Part shown: in pieces, positions 1 to 8,106 of the stretch
Numbering within the stretch: the stretch's first letter is position 1
How the letters are laid out: the number at the start of each line of letters is the position of its first letter
Source: Halodesulfovibrio sp. MK-HDV
Lineage (GTDB): Bacteria > Desulfobacterota > Desulfovibrionia > Desulfovibrionales > Desulfovibrionaceae
Direction: 5' to 3'
NCBI RefSeq assembly: GCF_009914765.1
Contig: NZ_WYDS01000008.1
Location: 72,955-136,954, forward strand
Length of the DNA: 64,000 nt
Made by a program: the position numbers and the translations under genes
Notes under the pieces: model-generated
Told to the model about the DNA's origin: nothing
Databases searched by the model: none
What the model saw: the letters and a program-made list of their open reading frames with translations, nothing else

Positions 1-184
1 GCTCAGCATCTTCTAAAGGGCTTTGCTTGGTTTGTACTTCAAAGGCAAACGAAAGTGCGTCGGGCACAAGGTTAGTCAGCTTACCGTAACAAACTCGAAC
101 CATAAGCAATTTAGAGGCATTATGCTTTGCCATCTCTTCCTTGACGATATCAATTAGACTTGCTGCTATTGCCATTTCATGCAT
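1..184 (-). CDS. hypA: HypA hydrogenase nickel-insertion protein, partial (C-terminus off the left edge)
   Basis: Reading leftward from an ATG at 184 gives 61 residues beginning [20 protein letters not shown] and continuing with a [20 protein letters not shown]-type segment. This is the N-terminal half of HypA/HybF. The His2 of the MHEM start is the family's nickel ligand. The zinc-binding Cys motifs lie beyond the window. HypA delivers Ni to [NiFe]-hydrogenase large subunits in the cytoplasm. The gene is truncated only by the window edge. Its presence implies a hydrogenase elsewhere in the genome. Confidence 0.85.
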   Translation of the reverse strand, partial: MHEMAIAASLIDIVKEEMAKHNASKLLMVRVCYGKLTNLVPDALSFAFEVQTKQSPLEDAE

Positions 185-325
185 GTCAGAAACGTAAAGG
201 AAAACATATTAACCGTCCACAATGTTTTTAAAATACTAGTTTGATGTCCTAACATGCTGTTTTCAAGACAAAACGGGTGTGATAGGGGTTAGATACATTA
301 TAAGTGCATATATTGGGGGCAATAG

Positions 326-1054
326 ATGACAGAAGGTGTTTATCGCACCTCGTCCAATCTTTGGATTGGGTCGGGTGCAACGAGACGTAAGAGCATTTCG
401 AAGAGATATTGGTACGCGAGTATAGGGGCAGAAGGCAACGTAGAGGTTCAACTTCTTACAAGTAACTTAACTCCAATTGGTGACAAACGAGTTGTAGAAC
501 TTGAAGAATTTGAACAGGAATATGTGTTTGAACCCGGTCTGTTAGCCGTTGCTGTACAGTCTACTAATTTGAGTACAACGCAGCAGGACCTTCAACTACA
601 AAGCACAGCTTCCACTAATGAGACAAATGCGTTGCTGTCGAGGGTGCCCACCCATCGAGCCAAGAAGACGGGCTTAAAGTTAGAAGAAGAAGAGGCTACG
701 GAAAAATTTGATAGAGGCATGACAATGCTTCGTAGCGGATATCTAAAGCAAGGTCGCCGGATGTTGCTGGCTGTTCCAGATAAAGATGTGCCGTGGAAAT
801 CAAAGCATAAACATTTATTTAATGATTTTGGAAAACGTTTACGGAAAGAACAACAACCTGAAATAGCATTGAAACATTACTTGAAAGCTGCGGAGCTTTC
901 TCCTAATGATGATCATTTATGCTATAACATTGCACGCGTTTATTATGATTTGCGAAAAACAGCCGATTGTAAAAGATGGCTGCATCGTGCTCTTGTGGCA
1001 AATCCACAGCTTGAGCCTGCTCAAAAATTTTTGCAGGCAATAAAAAACAGGTAG
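326..1054 (+). CDS. TPR-containing protein, paralog of the next gene
   Basis: 242 residues; the ATG follows a G-rich ribosome site (ggggg, ending about 7 nt upstream). There is no signal peptide or membrane segment. The C-terminal third (about 180-240) reads as tetratricopeptide repeats: an ALKHYLKAAELSP helix pair followed by YNIARVYYDL. The N-terminal 80 residues are a different small domain. The downstream gene at 1092 has the same layout and a closely similar C-terminus (ELSPKDDHALFNVARVYYD), so the pair arose by tandem duplication. TPRs mediate protein-protein contacts; the partner is not apparent. Specific function unknown. Confidence 0.8.
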   Translation: MTEGVYRTSSNLWIGSGATRRKSISKRYWYASIGAEGNVEVQLLTSNLTPIGDKRVVELEEFEQEYVFEPGLLAVAVQSTNLSTTQQDLQLQSTASTNETNALLSRVPTHRAKKTGLKLEEEEATEKFDRGMTMLRSGYLKQGRRMLLAVPDKDVPWKSKHKHLFNDFGKRLRKEQQPEIALKHYLKAAELSPNDDHLCYNIARVYYDLRKTADCKRWLHRALVANPQLEPAQKFLQAIKNR

Positions 1055-1091
1055 TATCCACAGTAATTCGAACGTCATTAGGAAGTACGTT

Positions 1092-1895
1092 GTGTTGCAA
1101 TTAGAATATAAAGGTGTGTACTCCACACTTGAATCTGAGCAGGGGACTGCGTTAACAGAACAGGAAAAACGCTACTGGCTTGTCTGGTTTACAGATAATG
1201 ACACTGTAATGATTCAAGCATTATCTGCGAAGCGTACTGTTGCTGGAAAGCAGTATCGTCTTAGGGTTGAAGACTTTATTCACAGATTTATCAAAGAACC
1301 GGATGTTCTGTTGCAGCCGCAAGTGCTTGCCCATGCGCATCTGGTGGAGCATGAAGCACGCTCTTTGCCGGATGAGCCGTATATGTTTGTTCTTAAAGAC
1401 AAGCATGGTGCGGATGTTACTCCGGAGCTTGTTTCTTCTTCAAAAGCTCTTGATATTGCCCGTGAAGAGGCTGAAGTTTTTGCCCGTGAACAAAAAACTC
1501 CGGAAAATGTAGCAAAAAATTTGAAGGTTAACTTTGAAAAAGCGCTTGATGCTCTTGAGAGCGGAGACAGGCGTAACGCATTAAAGTTGCTTACCAAGTT
1601 AGCAGAATCCAAAGAAGGTGTTTTGCCTGAACACAAGCACGTATTTGCTGGATTTGGTTCAGACTTGCGCAAACAGAAGTTACCTGCCGCAGCATTGCAG
1701 CACCAGCTTCGTGTTGTTGAACTTAGTCCAAAAGATGACCATGCATTATTTAACGTCGCCCGAGTGTATTATGATATGGGTGATTATGGTAATACCATTC
1801 GATACTTGAACCGTGCGATTGCAGTTAATGAAAATTTGAAATCGGCACAGCGCTTTCTTGAGTATGTACGCAGTGAGGGACGAGCAGCAAAATAG
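1092..1895 (+). CDS. TPR-containing protein, second copy
   Basis: 267 residues starting with GTG at 1092, supported by an aggaag ribosome site about 7 nt upstream; the gap to the previous gene is 37 nt, so the two are probably cotranscribed. It has a short N-terminal domain (1-80), a charged middle and C-terminal TPR helices (about 200-260) that align with the upstream paralog. It is predicted to be cytoplasmic. The AMIN-domain gene follows after 27 nt, so the three genes probably form an operon. Function unknown. Confidence 0.8.
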   Translation: MLQLEYKGVYSTLESEQGTALTEQEKRYWLVWFTDNDTVMIQALSAKRTVAGKQYRLRVEDFIHRFIKEPDVLLQPQVLAHAHLVEHEARSLPDEPYMFVLKDKHGADVTPELVSSSKALDIAREEAEVFAREQKTPENVAKNLKVNFEKALDALESGDRRNALKLLTKLAESKEGVLPEHKHVFAGFGSDLRKQKLPAAALQHQLRVVELSPKDDHALFNVARVYYDMGDYGNTIRYLNRAIAVNENLKSAQRFLEYVRSEGRAAK

Positions 1896-1922
1896 ATGAT
1901 GTAACCGCTGAGGGGAGGATGC

Positions 1923-2654
1923 ATGAACCGCAATATTTCGATGTTGATATTACTGGCACTTGTGGTCGGGACTATTCTTATTGGCTATAATAAATGGATA
2001 ATGAAAGATTTGTACACCATTTCCAATAAGGCGTCTTCTCAGCTGGCAGTGAATGTTGGCGCACAGGAAAGTAAGGCTTTGCAAGAAGTTGTTATCGACA
2101 AGAGTACGTCGGACACATTAGCGTCAGCCATTTCTGATGCGAATAGCACAACATCATCCACTGCGAAAGTTGCCCCGGCTTCTGCATCGAAAGCAACAGT
2201 TGTTACGTCCCCGAAGGCAGATACAGAAAAAATTCTTACTCTTGTTACTAAAACAGTGACGATTGCAGAGGTTCGGCCAGTAGTTGAAAAAAAGCCTTCA
2301 CAGCAAGAAACTGTAACTTCGCCTGAAAGTGTGGTTGTTAAGAAAAAAAGTGATGGGCTTCAGCCCCTCGTTTCTGTTTCTTATGCGGATAAAAAGCTTA
2401 CTGTATTTGCTGTAAATAAATTTACATACAAAATTTTTGGTTTGAAAGAGCCAGACAGGTTCGTAGTAGATGTGGTTGGTCGGTTTAGTGAAGAGTTGCC
2501 TGCACCGAAGGTTGTACAGGATGGACTGGTTAAGACTGTTCGCTTGGGACGTCATGACGATCGAGTCCGTATTGTTCTTGATTTAAAAGGGACACTTCCA
2601 CCTAACTGGTCTGCAACTCAGACCAACGGCACATTATCAATACTTATGAAATAG
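1923..2654 (+). CDS. Membrane-anchored AMIN-domain protein
   Basis: 243 residues, ATG with a gggagg ribosome site. Residues 7-25 form one hydrophobic anchor (MLILLALVVGTILIGY), followed by a Ser/Ala/Thr/Val-rich linker (about 35-145). The C-terminal ~95 residues resemble an AMIN domain: alternating beta-strands with FGLKEPDRFVVDVVGRF and VKTVRLGRHDDRVRIVLDL. AMIN domains target amidases and secretins to peptidoglycan or the envelope. No catalytic domain is fused here, so it is probably a periplasmic, inner-membrane-tethered envelope adaptor. It is the last gene before a strong terminator. Confidence 0.8.
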   Translation: MNRNISMLILLALVVGTILIGYNKWIMKDLYTISNKASSQLAVNVGAQESKALQEVVIDKSTSDTLASAISDANSTTSSTAKVAPASASKATVVTSPKADTEKILTLVTKTVTIAEVRPVVEKKPSQQETVTSPESVVVKKKSDGLQPLVSVSYADKKLTVFAVNKFTYKIFGLKEPDRFVVDVVGRFSEELPAPKVVQDGLVKTVRLGRHDDRVRIVLDLKGTLPPNWSATQTNGTLSILMK

Positions 2655-2708
2655 GGCGGGTACGCTGAACTTTCTCTGTTTATTCCAAAAATAAAAATGG
2701 TTGTAAAG

Positions 2709-2742
2709 AAAAAGAGCCGGAGTATTCCGGCTCTTTTTCTTT
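2709..2742 (+). terminator. Rho-independent terminator
   Basis: Stem aaagagccgg / ccggctcttt with an agtatt loop and a following T run. It ends the TPR-AMIN operon. An A run on the left side makes it usable by the convergent copper-chaperone gene as well. Confidence 0.9.
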
Positions 2743-2759
2743 ATTGCTGCATGTTACAG

Positions 2760-2960
2760 CTATTTTTTAATTTCAAACCCGATTCCAGTAATGGCACCTT
2801 CAATGGTTTCCATAGGAACTGGTGTAGATTCTTTCCATTCTACTTTTCCTGAAAGCAAATCAATAGTAACATCGGAAATTCCATCAATAGCTTCAAGAGC
2901 TTTGGTAACTGCGCTTACGCAGTGCTGGCAGGACATTCCGGTAACAGTAATTGCTGACAT
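2760..2960 (-). CDS. copZ: Heavy-metal-associated (HMA) copper chaperone, CopZ-like
   Basis: 66 residues forming one complete ferredoxin-like HMA domain. The metal site is GMSCQHC (Cys10, Cys13). It is expected to carry Cu(I) in the cytoplasm and hand it to the CopA ATPase, which is transcribed divergently from 3116. Its length matches free-standing CopZ/Atx1 proteins. The 155-nt divergent intergenic region contains a perfect palindrome (3063-3077) that could regulate both genes. Another metal, such as zinc, cannot be excluded from sequence alone. Confidence 0.88.
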   Translation of the reverse strand: MSAITVTGMSCQHCVSAVTKALEAIDGISDVTIDLLSGKVEWKESTPVPMETIEGAITGIGFEIKK

Positions 2961-3062
2961 ATATAATCCTCATGCAACTGTTTAAAAAGAATTGTATTAA
3001 CTCAGTCTCAGGCGTAGCATACCGAATCATTTAGTATCGCTCAACTATTCAAGTTTTTTTTT

Positions 3063-3077
3063 GTTCAGGTACTGAAC
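3063..3077. promoter_or_regulatory. Perfect palindrome in the copZ-copA divergent promoter region
   Basis: GTTCAG-gta-CTGAAC is a perfect 6-bp inverted repeat with a 3-nt spacer, 38 bp upstream of the preferred copA start. It is not the CueR or CopY consensus as I know them. Its placement suggests a repressor or activator operator. Confidence 0.5.
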
Positions 3078-3115
3078 ATCTGTGATGGTATCTGTTCGAA
3101 AAAATGAGGTTTGTT

Positions 3116-5659
3116 ATGACTGATAACCATATCGAGTCAATTGATCCAAAGGTGCTTCGTAAGGTCACCATGCCTGTAAAAGGTATGACATGTGCTTCTT
3201 GTGCCGCCCGTATTGAAAAGGATGTTTCAGAAGTGCAGGGAGTTACCACTATTGCCGTAAACTTGGCCACCGATTCTATGCAGGTAGAGTTTGATCCTTC
3301 GAAGATCAACGTTGCTGACATAGTACAAAAGGTTGCTAATACAGGATACGAAGCTGTGGCACCGGAAACAAGTTCTGCTAACGGTGGAACACTGCGCTTT
3401 TCAATTTCTGGAATGCATTGTGCCGCATGTTCTGCACGCATAGAAAAAGTTACAGCATTGATGCCGGAATTTGCGGCTGTTGAGGTAAACCTTGCAACTG
3501 AATCAGCCAGAGTAACCCCTGCCGCTGATGTTGATAAGGATTCTGCAGTAACAGCATTTTCCGAGAAAGTTGCCATGCTTGGCTTTGGTGCAACATTGCA
3601 GGAAGCCGAAGACGGTGGTGCGCAAGACGTAACCGCTATGTGGGAAGATCAGCAGGAGTCTATGCGGGAACGCCTTGCTGAAATGAAAGCTAAGCTTATT
3701 CCTGAAATTTTCTTCGCTTCCCTTTTGCTCATTATTGCCATGACTGAGATGGCAGGAATCAGTCTGCCTGAGTGGTTGGCTCCTCACTCTTCACCAAAAA
3801 CTTTTTCCCTTATTCAATTGATTTTGGTTATCCCTATCATGTGGTCAGGGCGCGATTTCTATATACACGGTTTCAAAAACCTTTTCAGGGGCGCTCCTAA
3901 TATGGATTCGCTCATCGCTGTGGGAACAGGCGCTGCGTTTGCCTACAGCCTTTGGGGAACCGTAGAAATCTATCTCGGTATTGATGTAATGGCCCGTGTT
4001 ATGGATTTATATTTTGAGGCAGCCGGTGTGCTGATTGCTCTTGTTTCGCTTGGTAAATTCCTTGAAACACGATCCCGCGCGCATACATCAGATGCTATTA
4101 AAGGTCTGATGGAATTAACACCAGATACCGCTATCCGTATTGTAGATGGAGAGCAGCAGACAGTGCCTGCAACAGAAGTTGCCGCAGGTGACATTCTGCT
4201 TATTCGCCCGGGTGAACGCATTCCGGTTGACGGTAGTATTGTAGAAGGTTCCTCGAGTGTGGACGAATCCATGCTGACGGGTGAATCTTTGCCTGTTTCA
4301 AAAACAGTTGGAGATTCTCTTGCGGGAGGTACTGTAAATACCCATAGCGTTCTGACTATGAAGGCAGAGCATGTGGGTGCAGATACTGTTCTTTCTCGAA
4401 TTATTCGCGTCGTGCAGGATGCTCAAGGGTCTAAAGCGCCGATTGCATCCATGGCTGACACGGTCAGTTTGTATTTTGTACCGATTGTTATGGGCATTGC
4501 GCTACTTTCCGGTCTTGCATGGCTTATTGCCGGGGCATCGTTTCCGTTTGCGTTACGAATATTTGTAGCTGTAATGGTTATTGCTTGCCCGTGTGCTATG
4601 GGGCTTGCAACTCCGACATCAATTATGGTTGCTACAGGACGCGGCGCACAGCTCGGTGTGTTGTTTAAAAATGGTACAGCCTTGGAACAGACCGGGCGTG
4701 TTCAAACTGTTGTTTTCGATAAGACCGGCACAATTACACATGGTAAGCCTGAGCTTGTTCATGTTGAATCATTGAATGGAATCGATGAAAAGACTGCGCT
4801 GGCGTATGCTGCATCCCTTGAAAGTCTTTCAGAGCATCCATTGGCAACTGCCATCGTGAAAGGTGCAAAAGAGCGTGGAGTAGAGTTACTCGAAACGCAG
4901 GATGTAACCGCAGAATCCGGTAAAGGTATTTATGGTACCGTGGACGGTAAAACCATTCGTATTGGTAATGCCGCTTATGCTGGAGTAGATCAGAATACGG
5001 ATGTTATGGAACGAATGAAGACTCAGGCATTGCAAGGCCGTACAGCTCTTGTCATGGCCGTTGATGACAAACCTGCGTTACTCGTTGCTGTGGCAGATAC
5101 TATTAAGCCGGAGGCTGCTTCTGTCGTTTCTCGACTGAAGGCACGTGGTGTTTCTGTCGTTATGCTTACAGGCGATAACAGTATCACAGCTGCTGCAATG
5201 GCAAAGCAGGCAGGCATTGAAACTGTTATTTCTGAAGTTCATCCGGAAGATAAAAGCGATACGATTATCGATCTTCAGAAGGAAGGAAAGCTCGTTGCTA
5301 TGGTTGGTGATGGCATCAACGATGCTCCCGCGTTAGCTACTGCTGATGTGGGCATTGCCATGGGAACGGGTATTGATGTGGCTGTTGAGGCCGGTGATGT
5401 GGTGCTTATGTCCGGTGAATTAACTGGCGTGATTACTGCGGTTGAACTGAGCCGCGTAGCCGTTAGGAATATTAAACAAAACCTCGTATGGGCATTCGGT
5501 TACAACACGCTGGGAATTCCCGTTGCAATGGGGCTTTTGTTCGCGTTGTTTAATGGTCCGACATTATCCCCAATGATTGCTGGCGGCGCGATGGCGTTAA
5601 GCTCAGTCTCGGTTGTTTCTAACGCACTCCGCTTGCGATGGTTTAACCCAAAAGAGTAG
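3116..5659 (+). CDS. copA: Cu(I)-exporting P1B-type ATPase CopA
   Basis: 847 residues from ATG 3116, chosen over the in-frame ATG at 3104 because a gagg site sits 6 nt upstream of 3116. Two N-terminal HMA domains carry CASC (Cys26, Cys29) and CAAC (Cys102, Cys105). Six to eight membrane helices follow. The transmembrane metal site is CPC (491-493) and the phosphorylated Asp is in DKTGT (Asp535). The TGES actuator loop, the SEHPLA nucleotide motif and GDGINDAP are all present. It pumps Cu(I) from the cytoplasm and is divergent from its likely chaperone copZ. All catalytic motifs are intact. Confidence 0.95.
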   Translation: MTDNHIESIDPKVLRKVTMPVKGMTCASCAARIEKDVSEVQGVTTIAVNLATDSMQVEFDPSKINVADIVQKVANTGYEAVAPETSSANGGTLRFSISGMHCAACSARIEKVTALMPEFAAVEVNLATESARVTPAADVDKDSAVTAFSEKVAMLGFGATLQEAEDGGAQDVTAMWEDQQESMRERLAEMKAKLIPEIFFASLLLIIAMTEMAGISLPEWLAPHSSPKTFSLIQLILVIPIMWSGRDFYIHGFKNLFRGAPNMDSLIAVGTGAAFAYSLWGTVEIYLGIDVMARVMDLYFEAAGVLIALVSLGKFLETRSRAHTSDAIKGLMELTPDTAIRIVDGEQQTVPATEVAAGDILLIRPGERIPVDGSIVEGSSSVDESMLTGESLPVSKTVGDSLAGGTVNTHSVLTMKAEHVGADTVLSRIIRVVQDAQGSKAPIASMADTVSLYFVPIVMGIALLSGLAWLIAGASFPFALRIFVAVMVIACPCAMGLATPTSIMVATGRGAQLGVLFKNGTALEQTGRVQTVVFDKTGTITHGKPELVHVESLNGIDEKTALAYAASLESLSEHPLATAIVKGAKERGVELLETQDVTAESGKGIYGTVDGKTIRIGNAAYAGVDQNTDVMERMKTQALQGRTALVMAVDDKPALLVAVADTIKPEAASVVSRLKARGVSVVMLTGDNSITAAAMAKQAGIETVISEVHPEDKSDTIIDLQKEGKLVAMVGDGINDAPALATADVGIAMGTGIDVAVEAGDVVLMSGELTGVITAVELSRVAVRNIKQNLVWAFGYNTLGIPVAMGLLFALFNGPTLSPMIAGGAMALSSVSVVSNALRLRWFNPKE

Positions 5660-5768
5660 TTTACGAATTGTCGTCCAAAGTACCTTCGAACTGCTGCCTA
5701 AAGTGACGGATGTTCACCTGCTTGAAAGATCGTGCGTGTCCACCCAAAAAGAATTAGCCATAATCGCA

Positions 5769-5836
5769 GTCAAGAGGGCGTCCCTCTTGTGGGGTGCAGG
5801 GGCAAGGCCCCGCCCGCCGGAGGCACTCCTCTCCCA
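5769..5836. repeat. GC-rich palindromic intergenic element (REP-like)
   Basis: A block rich in G and C with nested inverted segments: aagaggg-cgt-ccctctt, then ggggcaaggcccc, then cccgccggaggca. It stands out against the surrounding AT-rich DNA. Similar elements ending in gccgccggaggc are, from memory, scattered between genes in Desulfovibrio-type genomes. Only this one clear copy was noticed in the window. Confidence 0.55.
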
Positions 5837-5855
5837 AAAAAAACTTACCTACAGA

Positions 5856-5888
5856 AAAGGTGGCGCTTATCGCGTCACCTTTTTTTTG
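5856..5888. terminator. Bidirectional terminator between copA and the 140-aa gene
   Basis: Stem aaggtg(g)cgc / gcg(t)cacctt with a ttatc loop and a T8 run on the + strand; an A run on the left would act for the - strand gene ending at 5890. Confidence 0.8.
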
Positions 5889-5889
5889 C

Positions 5890-6312
5890 CTAATATTGCT
5901 TGATATACTCTGAAATATTGTCGGCAGAGCAGTTTTTGCTCACCCAGAAGGCGGCAGCCCATACCATGAGTGCTGCGGCATCGGTGTTGTTGAGTCGGCA
6001 GAGCTTTGCTTCGAGCGTTTCTCTGCTGATGCCGTATACGTTATGTAGCTGATTGGTATTGCAGGCATCTTCAACGCGCAGGCGCAAGTAGTCTCCGCTG
6101 GAATTGTCCGGCTGAATTCGTAGGTTTTTGTGCGCAGCTATAATGAGCGCAAGTTCACTGTCAGAAAAGCTGTGCTTGATGGACGTGATTGCACGGAAAA
6201 AGGTATCCACAACCCAAGGCAGGATGAATTCTGCTCCGGCACTTTTTGTGCGGAAGTAGTCTTTCAGCCATTTTTCCTGTTCGTTCGTGATACGAGCGGC
6301 TACTTGCGGCAT
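5890..6312 (-). CDS. Hypothetical protein, 140 aa
   Basis: 140 residues, ATG with a good gggagg ribosome site 9 nt upstream. The N-terminus (MPQVAARITNEQEKWLKDYF) resembles the short strand-helix start of ribbon-helix-helix-like proteins. The remainder is mainly helical with no motif I recognise. It has no signal peptide and no membrane segment. It stands alone between copA and the uridylyltransferase gene and shares a terminator with copA. A DNA-binding role is possible from the N-terminus but not established. Confidence 0.7.
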   Translation of the reverse strand: MPQVAARITNEQEKWLKDYFRTKSAGAEFILPWVVDTFFRAITSIKHSFSDSELALIIAAHKNLRIQPDNSSGDYLRLRVEDACNTNQLHNVYGISRETLEAKLCRLNNTDAAALMVWAAAFWVSKNCSADNISEYIKQY

Positions 6313-6432
6313 ACAGAAGAACCTCCCATGTGTCTCTGGGGTAAATCTTCGGAGTGTACCGAGTCCGAAATGAAAATATCTATATATAAGTAAGATAGCT
6401 TAAAAAATATTGCAATTATCTATCGGGGATGA

Positions 6433-7920
6433 CTACTTGATGTCTACTGTTCCTTGGAGCGTAATGTCTTCCGGCATTAGCAGAACATTGCCTGTCTGGT
6501 TGTCTATGTTGACGTCGCCTACGAGCGATATGGAAGGATTAAAGATAATATCGCCGGAGATACCAAGCTTAGTGCACGAGGCAAGAGATGGTACACCCTC
6601 TTTGAATTTTTCATAGATGTTGTCGAACTTGCTGTAGTATCGAGGATCGAGGTTTACCTGAAGGTTTTCCGCGATGTTTGCTTCATTTAATTTGAGCGTG
6701 CCGGAGGGATCGAGCAGGTAATAATCAGACATAACCTTGAGCAGATCGTCAGTGCGTTTAACTGGGATAAACCGGTCACGAGTCGTCACGATGGCCTGTG
6801 CGTTTACAAAATGAGAAATTGCTGCACCCATAGCACTTTCGATTTGATACACCGGAGTAGAGGATTCATCGTGCGGGTTTATTGTTTTTGGATTTAAAAT
6901 AAGTGGAAGCTTTGGAAGTCCGGACTGATGCAGGGTGTTTTTCAACTCAATAAGGTTAATCCAAATATTGTTGGTGTTGAAAAGACGATGGCGTGTGATG
7001 TTCTGGAATTCTTCCAGATCGCACTTAGGACATTGACTGACTTCGCGTAAGATAAGGCGTCCGTTATTATGTTTTGCGAGATGTCCGCCTTTGCTGTCGT
7101 TTTCTGTGCGCTCAGTCACTTCCATAAGGAATGGAACTTGTTCTTCAGCCATGTAGCCCAACATGCGCATGTCTAACGTGGCGCCAAGGTTGTCTATGTT
7201 GGACACGAGTGCGTATTTGCGTCCCTGCCGAATAAGTGTTTCCAGCACACCGGAAAGATAGAGAGATGCGTAAATATCGCCGTGTCCCGGAGGGTTCCAT
7301 TCGTATTCACGATTATCTGGATACTCAGCGGGCATCAATGTATCTTGACGTATTTTAGGAAACTTATGTTGAACAAAACAGAGCGGTAATTGGGATAACC
7401 CGCTCATGTGCCGTAATTCACTGAGCGTATCTTTATGCGTGTTGTAGCTGTTCATGAGTACCAGCGGAAGTGGACCGCCGTACTGTTCCTGCCATGCAAT
7501 AGCCTGCTTAACTGTGATGTCCAGAAATGACATATGATCTTTGACAGGCAACAGGGATTTTGCAAACTGCATTCCCATGCTTGTGCCCAGCCCGCCATTC
7601 AATTTAATAGCAACGGCTTCGTGAGCAATAGTTTTTCCTGCTTCTTCGTATTTATCCAGCGCATCAATATGCTTGAGATGTGATTGCGTTATCGGTGAGA
7701 TGTGCATCTCAGGAATATGCCCAGTCGCGAGTTCAGATACATCTGCTAAATAGCTTGTGAACAGGTCAATGACTTTAGCTGGTATTCCCTCTTCGCGCAT
7801 TTTTTCGGCGTAAGCAGCGAGAGTGGATGCGGAATCATATTGTTGTTCCGGTGTATTTGAAAACTTTTCACTGCGAACAGTAGCTTTTGAAGGTGTGTTG
7901 CGAGAACCGGATGTAGTCAT
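6433..7920 (-). CDS. UTP--glucose-1-phosphate uridylyltransferase, UGP2 (UDPGP) type
   Basis: 495 residues, ATG preceded by a gggag site. The signature nucleotide-binding loop IKLNGGLGTSMGMQFAKS is at about residues 105-122, followed by FLDITVKQ. VSNIDNLGATLD (about 240-251) matches the uridine/metal-binding part of the family, and the C-terminus is a left-handed beta-helix-like domain (ISLVGDVNIDN). It makes UDP-glucose from UTP and glucose-1-phosphate in the cytoplasm for cell-surface polysaccharides. This is the eukaryote-like family, unrelated in sequence to bacterial GalU. No pathway neighbours are adjacent. Confidence 0.9.
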   Translation of the reverse strand: MTTSGSRNTPSKATVRSEKFSNTPEQQYDSASTLAAYAEKMREEGIPAKVIDLFTSYLADVSELATGHIPEMHISPITQSHLKHIDALDKYEEAGKTIAHEAVAIKLNGGLGTSMGMQFAKSLLPVKDHMSFLDITVKQAIAWQEQYGGPLPLVLMNSYNTHKDTLSELRHMSGLSQLPLCFVQHKFPKIRQDTLMPAEYPDNREYEWNPPGHGDIYASLYLSGVLETLIRQGRKYALVSNIDNLGATLDMRMLGYMAEEQVPFLMEVTERTENDSKGGHLAKHNNGRLILREVSQCPKCDLEEFQNITRHRLFNTNNIWINLIELKNTLHQSGLPKLPLILNPKTINPHDESSTPVYQIESAMGAAISHFVNAQAIVTTRDRFIPVKRTDDLLKVMSDYYLLDPSGTLKLNEANIAENLQVNLDPRYYSKFDNIYEKFKEGVPSLASCTKLGISGDIIFNPSISLVGDVNIDNQTGNVLLMPEDITLQGTVDIK

Positions 7921-8064
7921 GTTGACTCCCTTTTCACAAAACTAGTTATATCTCACACGATACAATGGCATGAAATTACGGATGAATTTACCCACTACCA
8001 CACTGAGGAGAAGCTGGAAGTATAATCTTTGTGAAAAAGGAGTTGTTTGAAGGCGGGGAATATA

Positions 8065-8106
8065 GAAAAAAGCCTGCGGTGAATGGCAACACCGCAGGCT
8101 TTTTAT
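8065..8106. terminator. Bidirectional terminator
   Basis: Stem agcctgcggt / accgcaggct with A and T runs on both sides, immediately 3' of the UbiD-family gene on the - strand. Stem length and flanking runs are close to ideal. Confidence 0.9.

Noticed and set aside
5613-5903. 96-residue + strand frame after copA
   Set aside because: It overlaps the end of copA in another frame and spans the REP-like element and the terminator.
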